Assembly (NCBI GenBank): GCA_964501265.1
Contig: CAZCSK010000004.1
Span: 1-64,000, forward strand
Reading direction: 5' to 3'
Length of the DNA: 64,000 bases
DNA from: CAZCSK01 sp964501265
GTDB lineage: Bacteria > Actinomycetota > CADDZG01 > JAHWKV01
The notes under the pieces: model-generated
Seen by the model: only the letters and a program-made list of their open reading frames with translations
Told to the model about the DNA's origin: nothing
Databases searched by the model: none
Program-made: the position numbers and the translations under genes
Part shown: piece by piece, positions 53,725-63,059 of the stretch
Position numbering within the stretch: the first letter of the stretch is position 1
Layout of the letters: the number at the start of each line of letters is the position of its first letter

Positions 53725-54300
53725 ATGGATGTTAATGAAGCAATAACCACTCGCAGGATGGTGGCCAAAGTTGAATCCAAGGCGCCGTCGAGAGGCGAGA
53801 TTGAGCGGCTCTTAGCGGCGGCGGTTCGCGCGCCGAGCCACCATTTGACTGAGCCGTGGCGATTCATCGTGATTGCCGGCACCGCTCTTGACGACTTGGG
53901 GCATGCCATGGCCGAGCGAATTCGCGCCCAATTTGCGGATTCACCGGATCTTGAGCAAAAAATCGAGTTGGAAAAGTCACGGCCCAAACGCGCGCCAGTA
54001 ATCATCGTCGTGGTCTACGTTCCGTCGACTCACCCCAAGGCCATCGAGGTCGAGGACCGGCACTCCATCGGAGCCGCGATGCAGAACATCCTTCTCGCCG
54101 CGCACGGCGCGGGGCTTGGGGCCTTTCTGCGGACGGGGCCCGCGGTTTTCGACGAAAACGTGCGCGGCTTTCTTCAGCTTGGTTCCGACGAGGAGATTGC
54201 GGGATTTATCTACGTGGGGTATCCGGCCCCCGACCAGCCCGAGTCGATGTCGAACCGCTCGGAGTTTTCCGAGCGGACCAGATGGCTGGGTTGGGACTGA
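53725..54300 (+). CDS. Nitroreductase-family FMN oxidoreductase
   Basis: 191 aa. N-terminal ITTRRMVA and RAPSHHLTEPWRFIVI motif for FMN binding, and C-terminal AAHGAGLGAFLRTGP. Family reduces nitro or quinone substrates with NAD(P)H as a dimer. Follows the lipoprotein gene by 19 nt. Substrate unknown. Confidence 0.88.
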   Translation: MDVNEAITTRRMVAKVESKAPSRGEIERLLAAAVRAPSHHLTEPWRFIVIAGTALDDLGHAMAERIRAQFADSPDLEQKIELEKSRPKRAPVIIVVVYVPSTHPKAIEVEDRHSIGAAMQNILLAAHGAGLGAFLRTGPAVFDENVRGFLQLGSDEEIAGFIYVGYPAPDQPESMSNRSEFSERTRWLGWD

Positions 54301-54305
54301 CTGAC

Positions 54306-55280
54306 CTAGTCGCCCGAGCTGCCGTTTCCGCCCGATTCCCCCAGTACGTTCTCGATCTCTTCGAACTCTTCGGCGAGGAGTGTCACGTCGCCGGCATCGG
54401 CATTTTCACGGTTGTGCTCGGGGCTGCGGCTTCCTGCGATTGCGGCGGTCACGCCGGGCCGTCCGAACGCCCATGCCAGAGCCAGCTGCCCCATCGTGAC
54501 GACTTTGCGTTCCGCAATTATCTTTAGTCCTTCAATCGTTCCCAGGTGCTTGTCCAATTGTTTGGGTGCGAACAGTTCCTTGTAGTAGGACTGGTCAGGC
54601 CATTTTCCACTTCGCCAGTCGCCGGGGTCGAACACGGTTTCTTTATTGATCGTTCCGGAAAGGAGGCCGTAAGCGAGGGGACCGTAAACGATCACTCCGA
54701 TGCCCTTACTCGCGCACCATTCATATAGCTCCTCGCCTTGCCGGTGAAGCATCGAGTACTGCGGCTGAAGCGAATCACAATGCCGAATCGCTAGACATCG
54801 TTCGATCGTTTCCTGATCGAAGTTCGAGACTCCAATATGACGGACCAGCCCTTCGTCGACGAGGCCAGCCATCGCTCCCCACGTTTCTTCCACCTGCCAT
54901 GCACCGTCGTCGGGGGTCCAGTGCAACTGATAAAGATCGATGTAGTCCGTATTGAGCCGCTTCAGACTTTGGCGCACCGCTTTATTGATTTCCTCTGGCT
55001 TGAAACCTGTGCCATAAGGTCCGGGAGCGACCTTTGTCGCAATCAGCACTTGTTCGCGCCGCCCCTTCATTAGTTTGCCGACAAGAGTCTCAGAATTGCC
55101 TTTTCCATACACCTCCGCCGTGTCGATCCAATTGACGCCGGCGTCTAGCGCCGCATCGATTGCTTTGAAGATGATTTTTTCGTCTGGATTTGGACCGTAT
55201 GCGTCGCCCCCGATCTCCCATGCTCCATATCCGACGACGGAGATCTCGGGCCCCCGCATGCCCAGTTTGCGCATCTTCAT
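54306..55280 (-). CDS. Aldo/keto reductase
   Basis: 324 aa TIM barrel with the catalytic Asp-Tyr-Lys-His set in WIDTAEVYG, ATKVAPG and LYQLHW, and an NADPH-binding C-terminal IAGSRSPEHN. It converges on the nitroreductase gene with 5 nt between stops. A second aldo/keto reductase of a different subgroup starts at 63060. Confidence 0.9.
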   Translation of the reverse strand: MKMRKLGMRGPEISVVGYGAWEIGGDAYGPNPDEKIIFKAIDAALDAGVNWIDTAEVYGKGNSETLVGKLMKGRREQVLIATKVAPGPYGTGFKPEEINKAVRQSLKRLNTDYIDLYQLHWTPDDGAWQVEETWGAMAGLVDEGLVRHIGVSNFDQETIERCLAIRHCDSLQPQYSMLHRQGEELYEWCASKGIGVIVYGPLAYGLLSGTINKETVFDPGDWRSGKWPDQSYYKELFAPKQLDKHLGTIEGLKIIAERKVVTMGQLALAWAFGRPGVTAAIAGSRSPEHNRENADAGDVTLLAEEFEEIENVLGESGGNGSSGD

Positions 55281-55336
55281 ACGTAGCCTCCGCTCCGACT
55301 ATCTGAGATTGCTATAACCGTGCAGATTCTAGCCGT

Positions 55337-56188
55337 CTAGCAGGTAACTTCAGCGCGAGCGTGGTCTGCCCCAGTCTGGCGGTGGAACACCAAGATCCCG
55401 GTCAAAAGGGCAACGACGCCCAAGACGTCGAACCACAGCGGCTGAAAGACCGGAGGAGTTGGGTTCACGGAATAGCCTTGAATCCGAAGACCCGCCTCCG
55501 TCGTGACAAGAGCAACGAGATTCAGTAGGGCGTGCCCGATTAGGCATGGCCAGAGAGAACCGGTCCTAACCCGCCACCAACCAAACACAATGCCCGCGCT
55601 TACCGCGCCGGTGAATTGCCACGGGTTGAGATGGAAAAGCCCAAAGAGGATTGCCGATGCGACGACAGCTTTGCGAACGCTGTAACTACCGAGAAACCCA
55701 CGAAGAATGAGTCCCCTAAAGAGAAACTCCTCGGTCAGGGGCGCTACGACTCCGACTGTAAAAAGGCTGCCCCACAAACTCACTCCTCCGCCCAATACAT
55801 TGGTAAAGTAATTCAGCAATCCTTGGGGTATCGGTAGGAGAGTGGTCACAAGATTGCCGACCTCTGAAGTGACGATGCTAAGCCCGATTACCACCAACAA
55901 CATAGGGAGAATCAACTGGGCCTGAATAGGAATAAGGGGCAGCGTTCTTCGAAGTGACGATGAGCTCTTTCGGACACCCCAGGCAAAGACAAGGCCTATG
56001 GCAAACAAATTTGCAAATCCCAAGAACAAGGGCTGAGCTATCAGCGATGGGGCTAAGACGGCAGCAACTATGGTGAGAACGATTGAGATGACCTCGAAGA
56101 GAAGCAGGAGTCCCAGCGCTTGCCAGAGCCTAGGGTAGGTCGCTCTCGGTTTGAGGGAAGAGTCGGAGTCGGAGTCGTTGGGAATCAT
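55337..56188 (-). CDS. CPBP-family intramembrane metalloprotease
   Basis: 283 aa, about eight helices. Motif 1 EEFLFRG, motif 2 FGLFHLN and motif 3 HALLN give the glutamate and histidines of the Abi/CAAX protease site. Substrates in bacteria are mostly unknown, with roles in bacteriocin immunity or signalling. Start ATG at 56188 or a nearby downstream codon. Confidence 0.87.
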   Translation of the reverse strand: MIPNDSDSDSSLKPRATYPRLWQALGLLLLFEVISIVLTIVAAVLAPSLIAQPLFLGFANLFAIGLVFAWGVRKSSSSLRRTLPLIPIQAQLILPMLLVVIGLSIVTSEVGNLVTTLLPIPQGLLNYFTNVLGGGVSLWGSLFTVGVVAPLTEEFLFRGLILRGFLGSYSVRKAVVASAILFGLFHLNPWQFTGAVSAGIVFGWWRVRTGSLWPCLIGHALLNLVALVTTEAGLRIQGYSVNPTPPVFQPLWFDVLGVVALLTGILVFHRQTGADHARAEVTC

Positions 56189-56324
56189 GTCCGGGCCTTA
56201 GATTAACTGCAAGGGGACCTCCACGAATAACCCTATGGCATCCTGAGCACGAAAATAACGAGCTGGCGACTTTCGTATTCCCAGGTGTAGAGTCGGCTAG
56301 TTCCCCAGACAATGGTGAGGCGAA

Positions 56325-57968
56325 TTGGCAACTGACAGACGCAAGGCTCAAGGTTTTCGGCGTTACCCCGCGCTGATCCTTATCGTAGGCGCGGGGGCCT
56401 TGGCGGTGCTTCTCCCAACCGCGTTGACCGTTCCGCTTTCCGGGCCCACTACTCTGGCCGAGTTTGCTCCTGTTCCAGGGCAGGGGCAGGGCAGAAGCGA
56501 AGTCTCAGAACTCGGCCAAGCCGGTTCGGGGGGTCTAGGGTTCGGTTCTGGAAGCGGAGGGATCGGTAGCTTTTCCGAACCCGCGCCTTTGGGCAAGCCT
56601 GGCCAGAAGAAGGCGAGCCTCAAGCGATGCGTAGGCGGCCCGCCCCGTCAGAGTGAGGACCCGCTTTCACCGCCGTGTGTTGCCTTCTTCGATGGGGACA
56701 ACGGAGGCGCTACGACTAGGGGGGTGACCCGGGACGAAGTCACCGCCATGGCAAGGTTGAACAATGCCTCTGATGCTACGGATGAACGCATCGGCGAGGT
56801 GATCGACTGCGCCACTGCTCACGCCGAAAACGACATGTTCCAGGACACGGTGTGCAAGTCATACATGAAGTATTTCAACGATCGATACCAGACTTACGGG
56901 CGGGTCGTCCATCTCTATTCCGAGCACAATAAGGTACTTTCGGCAGAGGTGAACGAACAATACCGGCCGTTTGCTCACGTCGGCGCGGACAGCGCTGGAA
57001 TGCAGTACAAGTGGCTCGGTGTCGGTTATACCGGCGGGGGGAGGTCGGATTATGTTAAGTACGCTCCTTACCAGATCAGCTTTCGCGCCGATCGGGAGGA
57101 TCAAATATCCCAGGTCTCTTCCTTTGTCTGCCAGAAGCTGGTCGGGGGAACCGCGAAATATGCCGGGGACGTTACGATGACGACGAAAAGCCGCAAATTC
57201 GGCTTCCTATTCTCCGAACCCGATCGCAAGAACAGGCTACGAGCGGGGATCAAGGCGCGATGCGGCCTAGACATTACCGACGAAAGCATCGACTATGACA
57301 AGCCGACCGGTCCGTTAACGCTTCAGCGGGCCAACGTGACCACCGTCATCCTGGTGGCGGGAAACTCAGGGCAAACCACTGGAACCAACAACGCAACGGG
57401 CATCGGCTACTTCCCAGAGTGGTTCATCCCCGGCCACCCCGACCTAAATGGCATTGATGTCAACTTCTGGGGACGTACCGCTAATTCGGCTCAATGGGCT
57501 GCCGCTTTCGGGGTGACGTTCGATTACCGCCGCGACGCCCTTGCAAGCCAGCCTTGGTACCGTGCCTACCGCGAGGGGTGTGCCGACTGCCCCGAGCCGA
57601 CTATCGGGGAGCAAGGGGTTCTTTTCCTTACTGCGGCCTACGACGCGTTCAACATGCTGTTCTACGGGATTCAGGTCGCCGGACCTCGCCTGACCGTTGA
57701 GAGCATCGACAAGGGTATGCATGCAATTCCTGCCCGTCCCAGCGACGACCCCTACCGTCCCGCGGCCTACTTCGCTCCTGGGAACTATTCTTTCCTTAAG
57801 GATGCGATGGCGATCTGGTGGGACCCAGCCGGTCAACCACCAGGGGGCGCCAACCCAGGCTGCTACCGTCTTCCCAGAGCGGGCCTCCGGGCGCGGGCCG
57901 GAGAGTGGCCCGCAGGAGATGCCGACGTGCAGCAACCCGGGCCATGCCAGGGCGACACTTTCTCGTAG
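56325..57968 (+). CDS. Exported protein resembling a type I periplasmic binding protein
   Basis: 547 aa. A signal-like helix (about 15-37) is followed by a Gly/Ser/Pro-rich linker (about 50-95) and a two-lobed domain with ARLNNASDATDERIG, YQTYGRVVHLY, KFGFLFSEPD and TTVILVAGNSGQTTG. The layout recalls branched-chain amino-acid (LivJ-type) binding proteins of uncultivated actinobacteria. No ABC-transporter genes are adjacent. TTG start with GAGG upstream. Contains several Cys (CVGGPP, CVAFF, CADC, GCY), probably disulfide pairs. The ligand is unknown. Confidence 0.7.
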   Translation: MATDRRKAQGFRRYPALILIVGAGALAVLLPTALTVPLSGPTTLAEFAPVPGQGQGRSEVSELGQAGSGGLGFGSGSGGIGSFSEPAPLGKPGQKKASLKRCVGGPPRQSEDPLSPPCVAFFDGDNGGATTRGVTRDEVTAMARLNNASDATDERIGEVIDCATAHAENDMFQDTVCKSYMKYFNDRYQTYGRVVHLYSEHNKVLSAEVNEQYRPFAHVGADSAGMQYKWLGVGYTGGGRSDYVKYAPYQISFRADREDQISQVSSFVCQKLVGGTAKYAGDVTMTTKSRKFGFLFSEPDRKNRLRAGIKARCGLDITDESIDYDKPTGPLTLQRANVTTVILVAGNSGQTTGTNNATGIGYFPEWFIPGHPDLNGIDVNFWGRTANSAQWAAAFGVTFDYRRDALASQPWYRAYREGCADCPEPTIGEQGVLFLTAAYDAFNMLFYGIQVAGPRLTVESIDKGMHAIPARPSDDPYRPAAYFAPGNYSFLKDAMAIWWDPAGQPPGGANPGCYRLPRAGLRARAGEWPAGDADVQQPGPCQGDTFS

Positions 57969-57983
57969 AGAAAAGTTGCTCGC

Positions 57984-59399
57984 TCAGGCGTAGCCAGGTG
58001 CGAGCTTCGGCCAGGGTGAATCGATCTCCATAAGCCGAGCAGCAGACAAGAGCCGCGCCTCACTTAGACGCGGTCCGACGATCTGAAGTCCAACCGGAAG
58101 CCCTTCGGACGTGACCCCCGCGGGGATGCTGATCGCCGGGTGACCCGTGAGGTTGAAGGGATATGTAAAGCAGATTCCAATAAGTGGGTTGTCAACGAAT
58201 TGTCCGTTGATCTCGAGGGGGATCGGCCCTTCCGCATCGAACGCAGCAGTAGGCGTTGTAGGTGTGACGATAAAGTCGGCGTCTTCAAACGCGTGATTGA
58301 CGTGTCGCAAAGCTTCGTATCGCAACTGAGTCGCCTCGGCGTATTGCTCGGGTTTGAGGCTATCGGTCAGCATCATCGCCAGCATCACTATCCCGGTCAT
58401 TTCGTCTTGTCTGGACGGCCAGAACTCCTTTAGTTCCACGTAACAGTCGCTTGCCGCAGGTATGGCCCACGCCGAGGCCAGGTTCGGCAGGTTCACATCG
58501 GCCGTCACTTGCTCGACCTTCGCGGTTTCAAAGAATCTTAGAGCGGCACTTCTTGCCAGGTCCTCGACCTCCGCGTCGCATGTCCCGAAACCCAAACTAG
58601 AGGACCAAACTGCAGTCAGACCATCCAGCCGCACGTTGAGAGATTCTTCGAACCTCACTCCGGTATGGGGGATCGAGAACGGGTCCATCGGATCGTCGCC
58701 GACCACTTGGTCCAGATAGCGGGCGATGTCGCGGACCGAGCGGGCTATCGGTCCGTGGGTCGCGAGGTTTCCCGAATCCATGCTGTTAGGCCCTTGAGGG
58801 ATGAGTCCGTATGTGACCTTGAGTCCCGGAAGGCCGCAATAAGACGAAGGGATTCGGATTGAGCCGCCGCCATCGGATCCCGTGGCGAGAGGAACGAGTC
58901 CCGCGGACACGGCTGCGGCAGATCCTCCAGAACTTCCTCCCGGTGTGAGCTCAGGGTTCCATGGATTGCGAGTGGTCCCCGACAACTTCGATGATGTGTA
59001 AAACGCGCTTCCAAGTTCCGGCGTTGTCGTCTTGCCGACGATCACCGCACCGGAGGCGCGAAGCCGCGCCACTTGCGTTGAGTCTGCGTTTGCGTTGGCC
59101 TGACTCGAAAGCAGCGATCCATGACGCGTCGGCAATCCGCGTGCATCCTCCAAGTCTTTGACTCCAACCGGAACACCTGCGAGCGGACCCGGATCTTCTC
59201 CTCCGGCCACTTTGAGGTCGATGACCTCGGCCTGTTCACGTGCGCCCTCAGCATCGATCAGGACGAAGGCATTGATAGCCGTGTCGAAGCGCCCGATCCG
59301 TTCGAGACACACGTCCAGCACTTCTGTTGCTTTCAATTCACCCGCCCTCACCAAGTCGGCGATTTCGCAGGCGTCAAGATTGTGTATCGACTCGGTCAT
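57984..59399 (-). CDS. Amidase-signature hydrolase
   Basis: 471 aa. Ser-cisSer-Lys triad positions visible: Lys in PVGVKDLED, cis-Ser and nucleophile in TPGGSSGGSAAAV and GSDGGGSIRIPSS. Family hydrolyses a wide range of amides; GatA is excluded as no gatB/gatC are near and the C-terminal part is generic. Starts one base after the stop of the dehydrogenase gene, so co-transcribed; its ribosome-binding region would lie inside repeat copy E and shows no clear Shine-Dalgarno. Confidence 0.9.
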   Translation of the reverse strand: MTESIHNLDACEIADLVRAGELKATEVLDVCLERIGRFDTAINAFVLIDAEGAREQAEVIDLKVAGGEDPGPLAGVPVGVKDLEDARGLPTRHGSLLSSQANANADSTQVARLRASGAVIVGKTTTPELGSAFYTSSKLSGTTRNPWNPELTPGGSSGGSAAAVSAGLVPLATGSDGGGSIRIPSSYCGLPGLKVTYGLIPQGPNSMDSGNLATHGPIARSVRDIARYLDQVVGDDPMDPFSIPHTGVRFEESLNVRLDGLTAVWSSSLGFGTCDAEVEDLARSAALRFFETAKVEQVTADVNLPNLASAWAIPAASDCYVELKEFWPSRQDEMTGIVMLAMMLTDSLKPEQYAEATQLRYEALRHVNHAFEDADFIVTPTTPTAAFDAEGPIPLEINGQFVDNPLIGICFTYPFNLTGHPAISIPAGVTSEGLPVGLQIVGPRLSEARLLSAARLMEIDSPWPKLAPGYA

Positions 59400-59400
59400 T

Positions 59401-60342
59401 TTACTTCGAGGGGTCCGCAGCTTCTGGCGCGCGCGAGTCCGTACTTATGGGGGCTGCTACCCCCCCGTGCCCCCCGGCCAGGGAGCCTACAACCGAGTGT
59501 GCGATTGCCGCGATGTCCGAGTCGCCGAGTCCTTGTGAGATGAGTGCGTCCTCAATGTCCGCGACAAGCTTTGCCGCCTTGAGGTCCGCCCCCAATTCTT
59601 CCGCGGCTGCAAGCGCAATCTGCAGATCCTTGCGATGAAGGCTCACCTTGAACCCGAGCGGATACTCACCCGCGATCATTCGAGGCGCGCGATTGGTAAG
59701 AGCCCAGCTTGCCGCGGAGCCGCCCGACAAGGCTTGGAGCACTCTCTCCATATTTAATCCCGCGCGAACCCCAAGGGCTATTCCCTCGGCAACGGCAAGG
59801 TAGGTGCCGGCGACGATCACTTGGTTGATCGCTTTTGTCATTTGCCCCGACCCGGAAGGACCGATGTGGGTAATGGTTTTGCCGAAGGCTTCAAGAATCG
59901 GCAGAGCACGCTCGAAGTCTTCGGTTGAGCCACCGGCCATGATCGAAAGCGTCCCCTGCTCGGCGCCTTCTGTTCCACCCGACACCGGAGCGTCGAGCAT
60001 TCCAACTCCTTGGCCCGCCAGTTTTGTGGCGAATTCGCGAGTGTCCTTCGGATCGATCGTGGACATGTCGATCACCAGCGCGCCCTTGGGGATAGAGGTC
60101 GCCACTCCGTCGGGGCCGAACAGGACGCTGCGCACGTCGGGAGTGTCGCTCACGATGACGATGACCACTTCGCTCCCGGCGGCAGCTACAGAAGGGCTCT
60201 CCGCGCGCGCCGCGCCGAGTTCGGCCAGTGGAACCTCGCGCTCGCGAGTCCGGTTGTGGACGGCGACGTCAAAACCCGCCTTGATGAGCCTGGCAGCCAT
60301 CGGCGCACCCATGTTGCCAAGCCCGATGAAACCGATCTTCAT
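59401..60342 (-). CDS. 3-hydroxyisobutyrate dehydrogenase-like protein with C-terminal repeat peptide
   Basis: 313 aa. N-terminal Rossmann motif GFIGLGNMGAPMAARL, substrate motif DAPVSGGTEGA, catalytic Lys in GQMTKAINQ, and C-terminal all-helical domain. Oxidises or reduces a beta-hydroxyacid. The last ~25 residues (GGHGGVAAPISTDSRAPEAA then DPSK) are repeat copy E in the same frame as csoR, bactofilin and selA copies. Start ATG with GGAGG upstream. Confidence 0.9.
   Translation of the reverse strand: MKIGFIGLGNMGAPMAARLIKAGFDVAVHNRTREREVPLAELGAARAESPSVAAAGSEVVIVIVSDTPDVRSVLFGPDGVATSIPKGALVIDMSTIDPKDTREFATKLAGQGVGMLDAPVSGGTEGAEQGTLSIMAGGSTEDFERALPILEAFGKTITHIGPSGSGQMTKAINQVIVAGTYLAVAEGIALGVRAGLNMERVLQALSGGSAASWALTNRAPRMIAGEYPLGFKVSLHRKDLQIALAAAEELGADLKAAKLVADIEDALISQGLGDSDIAAIAHSVVGSLAGGHGGVAAPISTDSRAPEAADPSK
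59403..59480 (-). repeat. Palindromic coding repeat, copy E (3' end of dehydrogenase gene)
   Basis: Minus-strand copy in the gene's orientation. GGGGGGTAGCAGCCCCC at the left, GCGCGCCAGAAGCTGCGGAC at the right. The gene's stop follows the right end directly, so the copy forms the complete C-terminus. Confidence 0.92.
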
Positions 60343-60384
60343 CTTTAATCCTCCTGTACACTCGCCGTTTACATAGGGAGGCAA

Positions 60385-60894
60385 ATGATGGCTGAATTCG
60401 CAACTCTTGTCACTTCTTTGGGCGACATCAAGGTGAAACTCCTTGCCGACACCGCGCCGAAGACCGTCGAAAACTTTGTGAGCCTTGCCACAGGGAAGAA
60501 GCAGTGGACCGACCCGAAGACCGGCTCGAAGCGAGACGATTCCCTTTACGCGGGGACGATCTTTCATCGAGTGATCCCCAACTTCATGATTCAAGGCGGT
60601 GATCCCCTGGGGACCGGCACAGGCGGTCCTGGCTACAAGTTCGAGGATGAAGTCGGTGCAGGGCCGCGCTTCGACAAGCCGGGCTACCTCGCGATGGCCA
60701 ATTCCGGACCCGACACGAATGGAAGCCAGTTTTTCGTTACGGTGGCCGCCACCTCTCATCTGACCGGGAAGCACACGATTTTCGGTGAAGTGATCGAGGG
60801 CCAAGACATTGCCGATGCGATTTCAAAGACCAAAACTGGGGCACGCGACCGCCCGGCAGACGACGTCGTCCTAAAGGAAGTTGTTATCTCCTAG
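60385..60894 (+). CDS. Cyclophilin-type peptidyl-prolyl isomerase
   Basis: 169 aa, cytoplasmic (no signal peptide). FHRVIPNFMIQGGDP, MANSGPDTNGSQFF and HLTGKHTIFGEV are the active-site strands. GGGAGG precedes the ATG. Speeds proline isomerisation during folding. Its stop overlaps that of a small convergent gene. Confidence 0.95.
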   Translation: MMAEFATLVTSLGDIKVKLLADTAPKTVENFVSLATGKKQWTDPKTGSKRDDSLYAGTIFHRVIPNFMIQGGDPLGTGTGGPGYKFEDEVGAGPRFDKPGYLAMANSGPDTNGSQFFVTVAATSHLTGKHTIFGEVIEGQDIADAISKTKTGARDRPADDVVLKEVVIS

Positions 60895-61022
60895 AGCGCC
60901 CTGCTGACTTTCGCACGTATGGCTCTAAGCGCGACGACAGCAAGACCCGCAGCGGCAACGATGGTAACGCCGACGCTGAACCAAGAGACCGCGTCGATCG
61001 CAAGACCGTTGCTCTGGCTCAT
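60891..61022 (-). CDS. Small single-pass membrane protein (43 aa)
   Basis: Begins MSQSNGLAIDAVSWFSVGV; one hydrophobic helix of about 22 residues, then a basic tail ending RAKVSRAL. GGCGGAG lies 6 nt before the ATG. Stops 4 bp inside the convergent cyclophilin gene end and lies 20 nt after the methyltransferase stop on the same strand. No family recognised. Confidence 0.5.
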   Translation of the reverse strand: MSQSNGLAIDAVSWFSVGVTIVAAAGLAVVALRAIRAKVSRAL

Positions 61023-61042
61023 CGTCCACTCCGCCCATCTGA

Positions 61043-61909
61043 TCAGAAACGCCCCGTCACTACGCGAGTTGCACCGAGCGAATCGCGTTCGCTCTTGACA
61101 TCCTTAAACCCTTCCGCCCGAAGGATTGTCGCGACCTTGCGCGACAGGTCGGGACTCACCTCGACCAGCAGCCACCCGCCCGGCCGAAGCCACTCGGGAG
61201 CGTCTAAAGCTATTCGTCTTACAAGACCCATGCCATCGCTTGAGTTGTCCGACAAAGAGACCTTTGGCTCGAAGTTCTTGATTTCCCTCGGCAAACTGCG
61301 AACCGCCGAGCGCGCCACGTAAGGCGGATGAATGGTGAATACGTCGATCTTGCCTCGCAGGCCGAGGGGTAAGCCTGAGAGCATGTCACTCTTTAGGAAC
61401 TGAACGTTTCGTATTTTTAGGTGTTCAGCGTTTGACATTGCGACTTTGAGTGAAGGTGCCCAGACGTCGAGCCCGTAGACCTTGGCGCGCGGAGCAGAGC
61501 GGGCAACGGCGAGCGCGACGGGACCGATTCCCGTAGCTACGTCCACCGCCACGGGGGACTTGCGGGATCGTAATCTCGCGAGAGCCTTTCTCGCCAGAAG
61601 TTCGCTTGAGTTCCGAGGGATGAAAACGCCCTTTCGGACAAGTAGCCGCATATCCATGAAATCGGTGTAACCAACAATCGTCGCTACGGGTTCCCCAGCA
61701 GTGCGCCGGGCTACGAGAGTTTCGTAGCGCCGAACCCTGGAGTGCGTAACTTGGTCATCCAGCAGGTCCGAAGTGATTGCTTTGCCTAGGATCTTTTCCA
61801 GCAATTCTTCGGCGTTTACTCTCGCGTCCGACACACGCCAAAGATCCACGTTCTTGCTTCGGCGAATGGAGGCTTCGGCGCGGTCCAACAAGTCACAGAC
61901 GGTGGGCAT
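61043..61909 (-). CDS. PrmC/HemK-like methyltransferase with altered NPPY
   Basis: 288 aa. N-terminal helical domain and class I methyltransferase fold (VAVDVATGIGPVALAVA, YGLDVWAP). The glutamine-binding NPPY is HPPY (His194) and the upstream PRPETE motif is PRNSSE. True PrmC methylates release-factor GGQ; these changes argue for another substrate or loss of that activity. Precedes the small membrane gene and follows an inositol-phosphatase-like gene by 8 nt. Confidence 0.82.
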   Translation of the reverse strand: MPTVCDLLDRAEASIRRSKNVDLWRVSDARVNAEELLEKILGKAITSDLLDDQVTHSRVRRYETLVARRTAGEPVATIVGYTDFMDMRLLVRKGVFIPRNSSELLARKALARLRSRKSPVAVDVATGIGPVALAVARSAPRAKVYGLDVWAPSLKVAMSNAEHLKIRNVQFLKSDMLSGLPLGLRGKIDVFTIHPPYVARSAVRSLPREIKNFEPKVSLSDNSSDGMGLVRRIALDAPEWLRPGGWLLVEVSPDLSRKVATILRAEGFKDVKSERDSLGATRVVTGRF

Positions 61910-61917
61910 GGGACCCT

Positions 61918-62628
61918 TTATATAACCAGCGCTTCGAGTTTGCCGAGCAATTCCTCGGTTCCCGCCGCGATCGTCAGCGTGCCGTGCGTCCTAACGAATG
62001 CGCCCGCCGCCTCAATCAGCGCGATACCCGCGCTTATGTCCCAATGGTTGGTCGCATCCTCATAGAAGGCGTCGAGCCGCCCGCACGCGACCCACGCGAG
62101 GTCGAGCGCGCAACTGCCGGCTCGCCGGATATCGCGCACCTTGGGCAGGACTCGAGCAACGACTTCTCCTTGATTTGCGCGCAATTGGGCGTCATAAGCG
62201 AAACCGGTGCCGACCAACGCCTCGGCAAGATCGGTCCTTCCGCTGGGAGTTAGTGGATCGACATCCGTGAAGGTCTCGCCGCGGCTCGGGTCGTAAATGA
62301 CTCCGGCCCGAACGTCGCCTTCGATACCAATCGATACGCACCATTGCGGGATCCCGTAGACATAGTTGACTGTTCCGTCCAAAGGATCGACCACCCAAGA
62401 GATTCCGCTTGTGCCCGTCCGGGCCGAGCCCTCTTCGGCGATGATCGAATCATTGGGTCGTTCCCGAGTCAGTGCCTCGACGATGTGCCGCTCCGCGGCA
62501 TGGTCGGCTTCGGTCACCAGGTCAGTGGGCGAAGACTTCGATTTCGTTCGCCCGGCCTTCATATTGAGAAGAATGTCGCCGGCCTCGCGGGCAAGGCGCA
62601 CGGCGAGCGTACGAAGTTCGTCGGTCAC
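61918..62628 (-). CDS. Inositol monophosphatase-family phosphatase
   Basis: 236 aa. Metal motifs EADHAAE, EEGSA, VDPLDGTVNYVYG and the final WDISAGIALIEAAG. Acts on inositol-1-phosphate or a related sugar phosphate. Overlaps the upstream YjbQ gene by 4 nt. Confidence 0.92.
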   Translation of the reverse strand: MTDELRTLAVRLAREAGDILLNMKAGRTKSKSSPTDLVTEADHAAERHIVEALTRERPNDSIIAEEGSARTGTSGISWVVDPLDGTVNYVYGIPQWCVSIGIEGDVRAGVIYDPSRGETFTDVDPLTPSGRTDLAEALVGTGFAYDAQLRANQGEVVARVLPKVRDIRRAGSCALDLAWVACGRLDAFYEDATNHWDISAGIALIEAAGAFVRTHGTLTIAAGTEELLGKLEALVI

Positions 62629-63032
62629 TTTGATTCGATGAAGGCGAGTAGAACTTGCCGAGTTCTATTGTCGACATTGGCGTCGATCAGAACGATCGAT
62701 TGCCACCTGCCAAGACTCACTTTGCCGCCTTGGACCGGCAGAGTCAGGGTGGGAGTGACATAGATCGGCAGAACATGGGAGGCTCCATGGCCTTTTGAGC
62801 CGTGGGAGTGCTTATATCGAGCATCGGTGGGAAGGATTCTGTCGACGCTGGCCCACAGGTCCTCTTCGGTACCCGCGCCGAGCTCCATCAATGCAAGTCC
62901 GGCTGTGGCATGGGGCAGGGAAATGTTGACGAGGCCGTCGCCTGCCTGCTTGACGAACTCTTCAACCTGCTCGGTTATGTCGATAATGGCGCGGACGGCG
63001 CCAGTTTCGAGTGTGAGAGTTTTGGTTTTCAT
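62625..63032 (-). CDS. YjbQ/UPF0047 family protein
   Basis: 135 aa. Contains LPHATAGLALMEL, the HSHGSKGHGASHVLP metal-binding stretch and VSLGRWQSIVLID. Family members have been linked to thiamin-phosphate synthesis-like activity, but the role is unclear. Divergent from the final aldo/keto reductase with 27 bp between the start codons. Confidence 0.9.
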   Translation of the reverse strand: MKTKTLTLETGAVRAIIDITEQVEEFVKQAGDGLVNISLPHATAGLALMELGAGTEEDLWASVDRILPTDARYKHSHGSKGHGASHVLPIYVTPTLTLPVQGGKVSLGRWQSIVLIDANVDNRTRQVLLAFIESK

Positions 63033-63059
63033 GCGCGAAGTCTAAGTTAGTATCCGCGC

